Source: Deltaproteobacteria bacterium
Lineage (GTDB): Bacteria > UBA10199 > SBBF01
Length of the DNA stretch: 41,906 nucleotides
NCBI GenBank assembly: GCA_016183175.1
Contig: JACPFC010000026.1
Coordinates: forward strand, 1 to 41,906
Direction of reading: 5' to 3'
Part shown: piece by piece, positions 25,372 through 34,036 of the stretch
Numbering within the stretch: the stretch's first letter is position 1
Layout of the letters: each line of letters opens with the position of its first letter
Position numbers and translations under genes: made by a program
Notes under the pieces: generated by a model
What the model saw: only the letters and a program-made list of their open reading frames with translations
The model's database searches: none
Told to the model about the DNA's origin: nothing

Positions 25372-26349
25372 TTATTCTAAAGATGCCTTTCGTACAACTT
25401 GTACCATGCGGGCTTCATCGGGGTAATACTCCTTCTCCAGAGGGGCGCTCATCGGCGTATGGCTGTCCGGGAAGCAGATTCTCTGCGGGTTGGCGAGCAA
25501 TTTGTCGCCGAGCCGTTCCGAGACCAGAGCGATGATTTCCGCCGCGACACTGACCGATCTCCAGGCCGGGTCGGCGACCACCAACCTTTTCGTCTTCGAC
25601 ACAGACTCACAAACGGTGCCGTCGTCCAAGGGAGAAAGCGTCCTCAAATCAACGACCTCGACGTCAATGGATTCCGATGCAAGCTGGTCCGCAGCCCGGA
25701 GCGCCATTGGGACCATCGACCCGATGGCAACGAGAGTGACATCCTTTCCCCTCCGCCTCACGTGGGCATGACCGAATCGCACACGGTAGGGCGCCTCCGG
25801 GACATCTTCCGTCATGCTGTAGAGCGATCGGTGTTCGATAATCATGACGGGATCCTCGCCAAAGATGCTTTCGAGCAACAGTCCTTTGGCGTCGTAAGCG
25901 GTTGCCGGGACGGCAACCTTCAGGCCCGGAAGATGGGCGAACCAGGCATGGAGACTTTTGGAATGTTGCGGACCCTGTCCCCACCCCTTGCCGACGATGG
26001 CACGGATGGTGACGGGCAGATTTGAATGTCCGTTGGATTTAAAGCGCATGAGTGACAACCAATTCACAATGGCATCCAGCGAGTACATCATGAAATCGAT
26101 GCGCTGGTGGACAATGACCGGACGCATCCCGACCAGAGCCGCGCCAATGGCCGCCGAGGTCATCAACCCCTCGGAGACCGGGAAATCCTGAACCCGCTCG
26201 GGCCCAAAACGTTCGACCAAACCGGTTGTTGTTCCGAAAACTCCCGATTTGTAGTCAACGAGCTGACCGAGCACCATGACATCGGGGCTTAGCTCCATCG
26301 CCTGAGTCAGGGCCTGATTGATCGCTTTACCGAAGGTTTGTGGAGGCAT
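25372..26349 (-). CDS. TPP-dependent dehydrogenase/transketolase E1 beta subunit
   Basis: This 325-residue protein matches the beta subunit of branched-chain/pyruvate E1 enzymes and split transketolases. VQDFPVSEGLMTSAAIGAALVG contains the conserved Glu that activates thiamine pyrophosphate, and VPATAYDAKGLLLESI and HRSLY are family segments. The C-terminal half has VVDLRTLSPLDDGTV and KTKRLVVADPAW, the transketolase C-domain. It pairs with the E1 alpha gene immediately upstream (five-base gap). No lipoyl E2 or E3 is nearby, so the pair more likely works as a carboligase or a two-carbon-transferring enzyme on a sugar than as a standard dehydrogenase; this is inference. Confidence 0.92.
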   Translation of the reverse strand: MPPQTFGKAINQALTQAMELSPDVMVLGQLVDYKSGVFGTTTGLVERFGPERVQDFPVSEGLMTSAAIGAALVGMRPVIVHQRIDFMMYSLDAIVNWLSLMRFKSNGHSNLPVTIRAIVGKGWGQGPQHSKSLHAWFAHLPGLKVAVPATAYDAKGLLLESIFGEDPVMIIEHRSLYSMTEDVPEAPYRVRFGHAHVRRRGKDVTLVAIGSMVPMALRAADQLASESIDVEVVDLRTLSPLDDGTVCESVSKTKRLVVADPAWRSVSVAAEIIALVSERLGDKLLANPQRICFPDSHTPMSAPLEKEYYPDEARMVQVVRKASLE

Positions 26350-26354
26350 TTTAA

Positions 26355-27470
26355 TTAATAAGGTCCCGGAATTGTGTCGGCCTGATTCTGATTAAATTCC
26401 TTTAATTCACAATCCTTCAGAAGTTGATCCGCAAGCGGGCTTCCCCGGCTGTAATTGAGTTTTGACCATTCGGCATTTCCGGGAAATGGGCTCTTCTTTG
26501 CAAATTCAAAGGATGCCGCAATCTCGCTATTGATCTTCTTAAGGATTTTCTCCTTCTCGGGGGCCGACAAGAGATTCTGTTCAACCATCCTCTCTTCGAG
26601 AAGGGAGATCGGACAATTTTGTTGCCAAAAATCGAATTCTTCCTTCGGGCGGTAACCCACGTAGCTGTCATCCTCCGGACCGACATGGCTGTTCATCCGG
26701 TAGGTAAAAGCCTCCAAAAAATAGGGGCCGCGGCCAGCGCGCGCCCCTTCGACCATCTCCCTGAGCATGGAGGTGCAGGCCATCACGTCGTTGCCGAAGA
26801 CTGTCCGGGCGGTGACGCCAAAGGTAGCCACCCGCTCACTGATATTTTCACTGGCCATCCGTTTGAATTGCGGGGAATAGGTGGAGTAGCGATTGTTTTC
26901 GCAGACGAAAACAATCGGCAGTTTGTGAAGGGCGGCGTAATTCAGGCCCTCCCAAAAGACTCCTTCGTCTGAGGCGCCGTCCCCGAAACCGGCCACCGCA
27001 ACATGCTTCTTCTTCTGCCGCTGGAAGCCCAAAGCGGCGCCGACCGCCAACGCGGTTGCCCCGGAAAGAATTGCGCCGCTGCAAAAATTGACCGACGGCA
27101 TGGAGAGATCCTGAGAACCGGCCAGTCCGCCGCTTGCGCCGGTGGCCTTGCCGTACATCTCGGCAAAGAGGGAATTCATCGGCCCCCCCTTTGCCAGATA
27201 GAACCCGTGGGTTCGATGATGGCTGAAAAGATAGTCTTCAGGTTTTATAACCACGGAGAGGGCCGCCGGAACGGCCTCCTGCCCGATACAGAAATGAATG
27301 GGGCATTTCATTTCATCGGCGGGATGATATTCCGCGATGAGGGCCTCCTCGCACCGTCGAAGGCGAAGCATGAAACGATGCAGGTTCTTCACAACCCCCG
27401 GATCGGCGTCTTTGAGGGAGAGCTCGCGATAGCGGCCCATTTTCAAAATTGTTTCGTGATTCATCGTCAT
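26355..27470 (-). CDS. TPP-dependent dehydrogenase/transketolase E1 alpha subunit
   Basis: This 371-residue protein has the thiamine-pyrophosphate motif GDGASDEG starting at residue 163 and ending at ENN (about 191-193), with the usual 27-30 residue spacing of GDG-Xn-NN. The preceding HFCIGQEAVPAA, YLFSHHRTHGFYLAKG and GSQDLS segments are characteristic of E1 alpha of pyruvate, branched-chain and acetoin dehydrogenases. The C-terminal 40 residues (SPLADQLLKDCELKEFNQN) are not typical. The ATG at 27470 follows AAGGA by nine bases. With the E1 beta downstream it would form an alpha2beta2 enzyme. There is no E2/E3 or lipoylation gene in the window. Confidence 0.92.
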   Translation of the reverse strand: MTMNHETILKMGRYRELSLKDADPGVVKNLHRFMLRLRRCEEALIAEYHPADEMKCPIHFCIGQEAVPAALSVVIKPEDYLFSHHRTHGFYLAKGGPMNSLFAEMYGKATGASGGLAGSQDLSMPSVNFCSGAILSGATALAVGAALGFQRQKKKHVAVAGFGDGASDEGVFWEGLNYAALHKLPIVFVCENNRYSTYSPQFKRMASENISERVATFGVTARTVFGNDVMACTSMLREMVEGARAGRGPYFLEAFTYRMNSHVGPEDDSYVGYRPKEEFDFWQQNCPISLLEERMVEQNLLSAPEKEKILKKINSEIAASFEFAKKSPFPGNAEWSKLNYSRGSPLADQLLKDCELKEFNQNQADTIPGPY

Positions 27471-27479
27471 GACCGGAGA

Positions 27480-27484
27480 TCCTT
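27480..27484 (-). promoter_or_regulatory. Ribosome-binding site (AAGGA) of the E1 alpha gene
   Basis: AAGGA on the minus strand lies nine bases upstream of ATG 27470-27468. It favours this codon over the second ATG two codons later, where the spacing would be fifteen bases. Confidence 0.55.
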
Positions 27485-27485
27485 G

Positions 27486-28040
27486 TTAATTCAACTGAAC
27501 AGTACGGTATTCTTGACGTTCGATTGATTGAATCGTTGTAACGGCGACTTTAATGTCCTTGACCCGGTGGGTGACCTTAACATCCTTATTGTAGCTACCG
27601 TCAATCAAAATCGTCCTGCAACCCGCGGCCTTACCGGCTTCCATGTCCTTCCAATTGTCGCCTATGAGATAGGATCTGTCCAAACCGACCGCCCACCGAT
27701 GAGCCAGATCCAGCAACATCCCCGGTTTGGGTTTTCGGCAGAGACAGTGGTGACTGTCGTCGTGCGGACATATGAGGATTTCCCGGATGGGGAGGGAATC
27801 CATGATTTTTTTGTTCATCTTCTCGACCATGACAGCCTTCACGCGCCCTTTGGCGATATCAGGCTGGTTGGAGACGACGAAGAGGAGATACCCCATCTGG
27901 GACAATTCTCTGAGCGGTTTCTCGATCCCGGGAATGAATTTGAACTCCTCCAGGCTCCAGGGCGCAATCGGCTTCGAACTCCCCCGGAATACCACCTCGT
28001 TAATGACCCCGTCCCGGTCAAGAAATACGGCCCTGTTCAT
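27486..28040 (-). CDS. gmhB: D-glycero-D-manno-heptose 1,7-bisphosphate 7-phosphatase-like (GmhB family)
   Basis: This 184-residue HAD-superfamily phosphatase matches GmhB, which removes the 7-phosphate in nucleotide-heptose synthesis. The catalytic motif FLDRDGVIN stands at residues 6-14 with both Asp residues. VVSNQPDIAKG is motif II, and CPHDDSHHCLCRKPKPGML contains the zinc-binding Cys/His loop typical of GmhB and histidinol-phosphatases and the motif III Lys. YLIGDNWKDMEAGKAAG is motif IV. It directly follows the SDR (TAAATG). Together with the HldE-like fusion and the SIS isomerase it supports a nucleotide-heptose-type pathway in this operon. Confidence 0.92.
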   Translation of the reverse strand: MNRAVFLDRDGVINEVVFRGSSKPIAPWSLEEFKFIPGIEKPLRELSQMGYLLFVVSNQPDIAKGRVKAVMVEKMNKKIMDSLPIREILICPHDDSHHCLCRKPKPGMLLDLAHRWAVGLDRSYLIGDNWKDMEAGKAAGCRTILIDGSYNKDVKVTHRVKDIKVAVTTIQSIERQEYRTVQLN

Positions 28041-28910
28041 TTAGAGATCCGTCAACCTGACGCGCAACTCGTCCTTCGGATCCAAATTGACAAGATTCAT
28101 CCGTCGCAGGGTATACAAGTCCGAATTCATGATTTCCTTGATGGAGGCCCTGAAAACATCGGCGCCCCATTTGTCGAAGCTGGCGCTGATTGTTTTTCCG
28201 CTGAGTCCATTGGATTCCGGTGATATGAGAAACAGGATGCACTTTACGACCAGATCCAGGGGGACGGATCCCTTCTTCATCTTTTCCCGGGTAAAACGGT
28301 AATAGCCCTCGCCGACGACCTCCTCGCCGGCTTCTAATGTCGCCCGGTGAATGTCTGTTGCCACAAAACCCGGTGCAACACAGTTTATCTGGACGCCCAG
28401 GCCCGCCAGTTCCTCGGCACTATTTTCCGTAAAACGCACGACGGCGGCCTTGGAAATGGCATAAGCGCTGTAATTGGGAAAATTGCCAAAGGCCCCGCCT
28501 CCCGCAAAATTCAGAATTTTTTTAATTTTTGATTTAAGGAGAAGGGGGAGGAGATGTTTTGTGACAAGATAGGTGCCATACACATTGATCTCAAACGTTT
28601 CCTTCCATTTTTTCGAATCGGTCCTGTCAAACCGTCCGATTTCCCCCTGAAGTCCGGCGCAGTTGATGAGGACATCAAGCGCATCAAACTGCTTGCCGAC
28701 AAAATCGGCAAAAGTGGCGACGCTGTTTTCATTCGAAACATCGCAAACATGGTGGCGGATGCCGCTGTTCGTTGAGGCGACCTGCTCCAGTCGTTCTCTC
28801 CTTCGACCGCAGATGATCACGGAATGGCCGAGGGTGCTGAGATGCTTGGCCAGAGCGGCTCCAATGCCGGAGCCGCCTCCCGTGATCAGTATTTTAAGGG
28901 TTTGAAGCAA
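28041..28910 (-). CDS. Short-chain dehydrogenase/reductase lacking the usual catalytic Ser
   Basis: The 289-residue product has the SDR cofactor motif TGGGSGIG (residues 10-17), RRRER after the second strand favouring NADPH, NCAG near 84, and Y150-x3-K154 in AYAISKAAV. The strand where the catalytic Ser normally stands reads ILNFAGGGAFGN (about 132-143), with no serine. Some sugar-locus SDRs have SGGGA here. The C-terminal extension of about 40 residues after the core is unusual. The apparent start is TTG at 28910, overlapping the Gfo/Idh stop by 17 bases. It may reduce a nucleotide sugar, but with an altered active site. Confidence 0.85.
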   Translation of the reverse strand: MLQTLKILITGGGSGIGAALAKHLSTLGHSVIICGRRRERLEQVASTNSGIRHHVCDVSNENSVATFADFVGKQFDALDVLINCAGLQGEIGRFDRTDSKKWKETFEINVYGTYLVTKHLLPLLLKSKIKKILNFAGGGAFGNFPNYSAYAISKAAVVRFTENSAEELAGLGVQINCVAPGFVATDIHRATLEAGEEVVGEGYYRFTREKMKKGSVPLDLVVKCILFLISPESNGLSGKTISASFDKWGADVFRASIKEIMNSDLYTLRRMNLVNLDPKDELRVRLTDL

Positions 28911-29796
28911 GTGATCGGATCGATTCGGAGATATAGAGATCGTTGTGATAGGACGATCTTCCGAGGGCAGTCATCTCTTCAAAAAACTCAATGTCTCTCT
29001 TCCAGGTTTCATCGGGACCGGAAAAAGAAAAAGTTTCCTCCCTCGGAACGCCGCTTGGAAATATCCGCTCTCTCCGAATGACCCGGCTTCCGCCCCATTT
29101 GTTCAGGCCGGCAACATGGAGCGAGCCTTTGCTTCCAAAGATGTCGATCTCAAAAGTGTTCTTCCACATGAGGGTGCTACAGAGAAAGTGGAGGCGGCCG
29201 TCCCGGCTGACAAACGAGCACGAATCCCACGTTTTGGCTTCACAGTGAATTCCTGAAGTGATCCGGTATTGAAGAGGATTTCCCGCGAAAAAAAAGGCGG
29301 CAAAATCGAGCAGATGGCAGCCGAGATCCTCCAAAACTCCGCAATCGACGTCTCTCCATGTATTGGCGATGTTTTGAACCGTTCCGTTCCCATAGACAAA
29401 CCTGGCGAAATAGAACTCACCAAGGGTTTTTTCCTCAAGAAGCTGTTTTAATTTCATCACGGAAGGTTCAAAACGGTGATTATAGGAGGTATACCAGACA
29501 ACGTTGTTGGCAATCGCCTGGGCATGCAGTTTTTTTGCCATCGACTCGTTTTTGAACAGGAGGGGCTTTTCCAGAAGAACGTGCTTCTTTTTTCCCAGGA
29601 GATATTCAAGAATTTCCATTTTTACCGCGTTCGGAACGGCGAGAACGGCCGCGTCAAAGGTGTCCGGAGGAACATCCTTGCAGGACTTGTAATCCGCGTC
29701 CTTTTCAAAAGGATCAACCACGGCGGCGCACTTATCCTTGAGCGCCTGTCTTCTTTTTTTGCCGATGTTTCCGTTGCCGACAACGATGTATTTCAT
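28894..29796 (-). CDS. Gfo/Idh/MocA-family oxidoreductase (second copy)
   Basis: This 300-residue protein opens with the Rossmann motif YIVVGNGNIGKKRR, carries the family EKP motif in VLLEKPLLFKN near residue 75, and has SYNHRFEPSV and DLGCHLLDFAAF in the second domain with the Asp/His that orient the sugar substrate. It is only distantly like the 347-residue copy at 11.9-13.0 kb. I place the start at ATG 29796, one base after the stop of the HldE-like gene, because the Rossmann strand then begins at residue 2. An upstream in-frame start at 29874 would add 26 residues inside the preceding gene. The role is presumably oxidation or reduction of an activated sugar. Confidence 0.88.
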   Translation of the reverse strand: MKYIVVGNGNIGKKRRQALKDKCAAVVDPFEKDADYKSCKDVPPDTFDAAVLAVPNAVKMEILEYLLGKKKHVLLEKPLLFKNESMAKKLHAQAIANNVVWYTSYNHRFEPSVMKLKQLLEEKTLGEFYFARFVYGNGTVQNIANTWRDVDCGVLEDLGCHLLDFAAFFFAGNPLQYRITSGIHCEAKTWDSCSFVSRDGRLHFLCSTLMWKNTFEIDIFGSKGSLHVAGLNKWGGSRVIRRERIFPSGVPREETFSFSGPDETWKRDIEFFEEMTALGRSSYHNDLYISESIRSLASNP

Positions 29797-29797
29797 T

Positions 29798-31339
29798 TTA
29801 TTCAAACTTTTGATTTTTGACGGCGTCAATTTTCTTTTCGATGGCCTCAACGGAAATGGGATTATTTCCCTCAATTTCGCACGCGACGGCCGCGGCGAGA
29901 TTGCCCAGGATGGAACTGATCAGGATATTTTTGGAGGATTTATAGGCGAGCGTGCTCGCGGCCAGCATCGCATCGCCGGCCCCCAGCCCGTCCACCATGT
30001 CCTGGACGAAACTGTCGATAAAGAAAAAGTCCCGGGGACTTTCACTCAAGTCCCGATAGACCAGAATCCCTTTTTCACCCAGCTTGAGAATCAGATATTT
30101 TGCCTCCGAGCGTTTATAAAGCTCCGCGCCAAGGGGTCGGATGCCGGTATCCTGATCACCCAGCGAAAAACGGGCTTCTTTTTCATTGGGGAAGATCAGG
30201 TCAAACTGTTTGAAGTCCAGAATGTTGCCCCATCGGTTGCTGACCTGGCTGTCGGCCACCATGATCGAGGCGGGATTTCTCACGTTTGTCAGGGCCTTGA
30301 TCGTTTCTTTCTGGAAAATGCCGTGACGGAAATCGCTGAAGATGGTGACTTCCGCGTCGACACCGGTCACATGATGACACAACTCCCCCAATATCTTCTC
30401 GGAGACGACGCTGTTGTCGACCGTATCGACCTGAAGCAACTTGTAGCCGTCGGCCCAAAACCTCTCCTTCTGGGTTGTCGGTCGGGAGTGATCGATGATG
30501 GCGTTGGTCTTGATGCTCCACTCTCTCAGACTCCCTAAAACGTAATCTTTGAGGGGGTCATCGCCGATGACGGTGGTGAGGGTCACGTCCGCCCCCAGGC
30601 TTTTCAGATGTTTGGCCACGATCCCGGCCCCCCCCACAAAACTTTTGGCCGATTCGAGTTTGATGCTGAACGTCGGCGTCTTGGTCGTCGGCCCCAAAAC
30701 CGAACAGTAGGAATACTTGTCGACGATCGTGTCCCCCACGACGTGGACCTTGATGTCCCTGAAACTGTGCAGGGTGTCGGTTAGATCTTTGAAGCCGATC
30801 TTTTCCGCATCCATGAGGGCCAAAAGCCTGTCGATGGAAATCCTGGGCCTGTGGATGGTTAAAAGATGCGTTGAAGAGTAGACAAAATCTCCCGGACTGA
30901 AGATGACCTCTCCTCCGTAAGAGGAGACGGCCTGAATCTCTTCTTTCGTCTTGGGATGTATGCCGTCCTTGCCGTAATCGAAACCCTTGATGAAATAATC
31001 CGGCTTGATCATGAGAATGTTGTCTATGGGGGTTTCATGGTAGTCGATGACGACGTAGTTCACCATTTCGAGAGCCGCCAAATTTCTCGCGCGCAAATCC
31101 TGGGGCACGTAGGGCCTGTCCTGTCCCTTATAAATATATTTGTCCGCAGTGACGCTGGCCACCAGAATGGCCCCCTTTTCTTTCGCATAAAAGAGGTGGC
31201 GGATATGGCCCGGGTGAACAATGTCAAAAGTCCCATGGCACATCACGACCGATTTTTTGCGGGGAGGGGATCCCAATATCTTGACAAGCTCTTCGGCGGT
31301 TTTGATCTTATCGGCGATCCTGTTTTTGTTTGGTTTCAT
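29798..31339 (-). CDS. Bifunctional nucleotidyltransferase-PfkB kinase, HldE-like with swapped domains
   Basis: This 513-residue protein joins two domains known from HldE/RfaE, which makes heptose 1,7-bisphosphate and then ADP-heptose. Residues about 30-165 are a cytidylyltransferase-type domain with CHGTFDIVHPGHIRHL (residues 34-49) and IKPDYFIKGFDYGKD. Residues about 195-505 are a ribokinase-type (PfkB) domain with VVGDTIVDKY, FVGGAGIVAKHLKSLGA (about 234-250, close to the PGGAANVA motif of HldE) and GLGAGDAMLA (451-460) as the catalytic anion-hole motif. In E. coli HldE the kinase is N-terminal and the transferase C-terminal, so the order here is reversed. It is surrounded by epimerases, a GmhB-like phosphatase and an SIS isomerase. 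Confidence 0.9.
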   Translation of the reverse strand: MKPNKNRIADKIKTAEELVKILGSPPRKKSVVMCHGTFDIVHPGHIRHLFYAKEKGAILVASVTADKYIYKGQDRPYVPQDLRARNLAALEMVNYVVIDYHETPIDNILMIKPDYFIKGFDYGKDGIHPKTKEEIQAVSSYGGEVIFSPGDFVYSSTHLLTIHRPRISIDRLLALMDAEKIGFKDLTDTLHSFRDIKVHVVGDTIVDKYSYCSVLGPTTKTPTFSIKLESAKSFVGGAGIVAKHLKSLGADVTLTTVIGDDPLKDYVLGSLREWSIKTNAIIDHSRPTTQKERFWADGYKLLQVDTVDNSVVSEKILGELCHHVTGVDAEVTIFSDFRHGIFQKETIKALTNVRNPASIMVADSQVSNRWGNILDFKQFDLIFPNEKEARFSLGDQDTGIRPLGAELYKRSEAKYLILKLGEKGILVYRDLSESPRDFFFIDSFVQDMVDGLGAGDAMLAASTLAYKSSKNILISSILGNLAAAVACEIEGNNPISVEAIEKKIDAVKNQKFE

Positions 31340-32346
31340 TGGATTCCTCCCTGATCATTTCCGAGATATTTGAACCAGTCCCTTGTTGCCTCTTCAATCT
31401 TTTCCGGCGACCAAAGAGGCGCCTTTTTCCAATAGGAAATATTCTCGAGCATGATTTTGACCCCCTCTTCGAAGCGGACGGAAGGTTCCCACCCAAGCAC
31501 CCTTCGTATCTTTGAAATATCCGCAAAGGTGCAATCGGGTTCGCCGGGTCGTTTGGGTATGTGCACGACCTCACCGCCCAGAAGACCGACCAACTGATTG
31601 ACGCTGTAAGTGCCGCCGCTCCCCACGTTGAAAACTTCATTGTGCACGCCGGATTTCGCCGCCATCACACAGGCATTGACGACGTCCGTAACAAAGGTGA
31701 AATCCCTTGTCTGCCGTCCGTCCCCCACGACGGTATAGGGATGGCCGTTGAGTTTCTGTGCGAGGAAAACCCCGAAGGCGGCCCCGTAGGTCCCCGATGT
31801 CCTGGACCTTGGTCCGTAAACATTAAAAAATCTCATCGAAACAACCGGTAGCTTGTAGACTTTTCCCCAATGGAGGACCAGCCTCTCGCCCAGAAACTTT
31901 GCCAACGCATAAGGATACTCGGTGCGGATTTCCGCGTCTTCCTTTGTGGGGTACTCGTCCGGGATTCCATAACAGGAGGACGAGGCGGCATAAATGAAAC
32001 GCCCTATTTTTTCTTTTCTTGACGCCTCCAGGACGTTGAATGTTCCCGTGACGTTCGCATGATAATATTCTGCAGGCTTGTTGATGGAAGGAACGATATC
32101 TCCCAATGCCGCAAAATGAAAAACCCAGTCCACTCCCTTGAAGAATTCGATCAGGGAATCAAGCCGCGACACGTCGGCTTCAATCAGGGTGAGGTTTCGC
32201 TCGTTTTTGCAATGATTGAGATTCTCACGGCGGCCCGTGCTGAAGTTGTCGATTACAGTGACTTGATGGCCCTCCGCCAGAAGCCGATCGACCATGTGGC
32301 TTCCGATAAATCCGGCTCCTCCGGTGACAACCGCTTTTTGGGTCAT
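31336..32346 (-). CDS. NAD-dependent nucleotide-sugar epimerase/dehydratase (GalE-like extended SDR)
   Basis: This 336-residue extended SDR has GGAGFIGSHMVDRL as the NAD motif at residues 8-21, DNFSTGRRENL after strand 2, FHFAALGDI near 73, ASSSCYGIP near 117 for the catalytic Ser/Thr and Y-x3-K in YPYALAK near 142. VVGDGRQTRDFTFVTDV near 207 is the sugar-nucleotide-binding segment of UDP-glucose 4-epimerase and dTDP-glucose dehydratase families. I chose ATG 32346, which overlaps the upstream stop (ATGA), rather than a start 90 bases earlier inside the neighbour. It could act as the final epimerase of the heptose-type pathway; this is inference. Confidence 0.92.
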   Translation of the reverse strand: MTQKAVVTGGAGFIGSHMVDRLLAEGHQVTVIDNFSTGRRENLNHCKNERNLTLIEADVSRLDSLIEFFKGVDWVFHFAALGDIVPSINKPAEYYHANVTGTFNVLEASRKEKIGRFIYAASSSCYGIPDEYPTKEDAEIRTEYPYALAKFLGERLVLHWGKVYKLPVVSMRFFNVYGPRSRTSGTYGAAFGVFLAQKLNGHPYTVVGDGRQTRDFTFVTDVVNACVMAAKSGVHNEVFNVGSGGTYSVNQLVGLLGGEVVHIPKRPGEPDCTFADISKIRRVLGWEPSVRFEEGVKIMLENISYWKKAPLWSPEKIEEATRDWFKYLGNDQGGIQ

Positions 32347-33341
32347 GTTAATCGGGACGCCTGAATGGCCTTGACGTTGTAATAACGGATGTTTTCCATC
32401 GAATTGGGGATTTTCCCGTTGCGAAAAGCCCCGCAAAGATCCACGACCGCTTCCTCCAGGGTATGTTTCGGCGCCCAGCCCAGCTCCGCCAAAATCTTTT
32501 TGGAAGAGACGTGGTAGGAGCGGAGATCGTTGGAGGGGGCGGTTTCAACGGCAATGGGGTTTAAATGAGGCATCTCCCGGGAGACGATTTTTTGAACCAT
32601 CCGGGCGAGTTCAGCCACCGTGAAGTTTTCATAGCCGGCGTTGAAGATTTTCCCCGCAATTTTATCGGCAGGCATCTCCAAAAGCTCCCCATAAAGATCG
32701 GAGATATCCTCGATATGAATATTCGGTCGTTTTTGACTCCCCCCCAGGACAAGGATTTTACGGTTGGTGACGGCATGATTGGCAAGAATGTTGACCGTCA
32801 AATCGAGACGAAGGCGCGGGGAATAACCGCAGACCGTCGCGGGGCGGATGACGACGGTGGTGAAGTCGGGCGACTGGTATTTGAGAAGATGAGGCTCGCA
32901 CATCCCCTTGTATTTGTTGTAGTCGGTGAGCGGGACAAGGGGATGATCCTCCGTGACCTCCAGGGCGTCGCTGATACCGTAAACGCTGGATGTGGAGGCA
33001 TAAATGAAACGTTTGGCCCCGCTTTCTTTCGCCATACGGACCATCGGTTCAAAACACTCATAGTTGATGGAGCGGCTTAAGTCGGGATTCAGTTCAAAAC
33101 TGGGATCGTTTGAAATGCAGGCCAGGTGAATGACCGAATCCACTCCATACAGCGCCTCTTGGAGGAGTGACCGGTTTCGGATATCTCCTTCAACGCATTC
33201 CAAAGACCGGTGGGTCGGCAAGACGTCTTTCCCAAAGAGAAAAAGATCGATCACACGAACCTGATATCCCTGCCGAAGGAGTTTGGGGACCAGCACGGCC
33301 CCCACATAACCGGCCCCGCCTGTTACAAGGACTCTTTTCAT
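32343..33341 (-). CDS. NAD-dependent nucleotide-sugar epimerase/dehydratase (second extended SDR)
   Basis: This 332-residue protein starts with KRVLVTGGAGYVGAVL and has VIHLACISNDPSF near 75, YASTSSVYGI near 117 and a Tyr/Lys pair in DYNKYKGMCE near 142. RPATVCGYSPRLRLDL and RPNIHIEDI belong to the family region that binds the sugar nucleotide. It resembles the CDP-paratose/GDP-sugar epimerase-like branch. The start ATG 33341 overlaps the transaldolase stop by four bases; the earlier in-frame ATG at 33476 lies within that gene and is unlikely. Two neighbouring epimerases suggest two stereochemical changes or two different sugars. Confidence 0.92.
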   Translation of the reverse strand: MKRVLVTGGAGYVGAVLVPKLLRQGYQVRVIDLFLFGKDVLPTHRSLECVEGDIRNRSLLQEALYGVDSVIHLACISNDPSFELNPDLSRSINYECFEPMVRMAKESGAKRFIYASTSSVYGISDALEVTEDHPLVPLTDYNKYKGMCEPHLLKYQSPDFTTVVIRPATVCGYSPRLRLDLTVNILANHAVTNRKILVLGGSQKRPNIHIEDISDLYGELLEMPADKIAGKIFNAGYENFTVAELARMVQKIVSREMPHLNPIAVETAPSNDLRSYHVSSKKILAELGWAPKHTLEEAVVDLCGAFRNGKIPNSMENIRYYNVKAIQASRLT

Positions 33342-34030
33342 TTTGATTGAACGGCCTCGAATTTCGCCCCGTCCTTCAAAAACATCTGGACCGTCTCCTT
33401 GGAATAGGGATGAACAAGCATTCCTTCGAGGAGACCCGGCGTCGCCGTTACGATGTGGGCGCCCGCATCGAGCCATTCAATAACGTTCAGAACCTCGCGG
33501 GTTGAACCCACGATGATTTGGGCCTTGAGCCTGAAGGCGTCGAGGAGTTTGCGAAGTCGGGAAATCTCCCCGCAGGCATCGTAGCCCATGTTATTCACGC
33601 GGCCCCCGAAAATCGAGACATAGGTTGCGCCCGCCATGGCCGCCAGAAAGCACTGTTGCGCGCTCATCATGGCGGTCACGTTGATCCGGATATTACGCTT
33701 CTCTTCCAGCTCATGAATCAGTTTGAGATTATCCAGCTCGCCGTTCGGACCGTGGATGGTGATTTTGACGTTTATGTTGGGGGCCCACTGGCTGAAATCC
33801 AGCGCCTGTTCGAGCATGCGTCCCGGGTCATTATTGGTGACCTCGACGGAGAGGGGGAGGGGGGAGATCAGTTTCGCAATTTCGATGCAACTGCGTTTCA
33901 CACCGGCCAACCCGCCCGTGACCCCCTCTTTGGCAAGAATGGTCGGATTTGTCGTAACGCCGCGAACGATGCCCATGGCGTGATATTTCCTGATTTCTCC
34001 CAGATTGCCGGTGTCCAGAAAAATAGCCAT
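33338..34030 (-). CDS. Transaldolase/fructose-6-phosphate aldolase-like protein (TalC/FSA family)
   Basis: This 230-residue TIM-barrel enzyme begins with IFLDTGNLGEIRKY and RGVTTNPTILAKEG, the characteristic start of the short transaldolase family, and has NVKITI at residues 87-92 where K89 should form the Schiff base. INVTAMMSAQQCFLAAMAGATYVSIFGGRVNNMG is the next conserved region, and IIVGSTRE (with the Ser/Arg phosphate contact) and HIVTATPGLLEGML close the barrel. It could supply sedoheptulose 7-phosphate, or a different aldol product, to the sugar pathway. AAAGGA stands six bases upstream of the ATG. Confidence 0.92.
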   Translation of the reverse strand: MAIFLDTGNLGEIRKYHAMGIVRGVTTNPTILAKEGVTGGLAGVKRSCIEIAKLISPLPLSVEVTNNDPGRMLEQALDFSQWAPNINVKITIHGPNGELDNLKLIHELEEKRNIRINVTAMMSAQQCFLAAMAGATYVSIFGGRVNNMGYDACGEISRLRKLLDAFRLKAQIIVGSTREVLNVIEWLDAGAHIVTATPGLLEGMLVHPYSKETVQMFLKDGAKFEAVQSK

Positions 34031-34036
34031 GGGGTA

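Noticed and set aside
27528-28223. A 231-codon rightward open frame opposite the GmhB-like and SDR genes
   Set aside because: Antisense shadow with no domain pattern; both opposite-strand genes have clear catalytic motifs.
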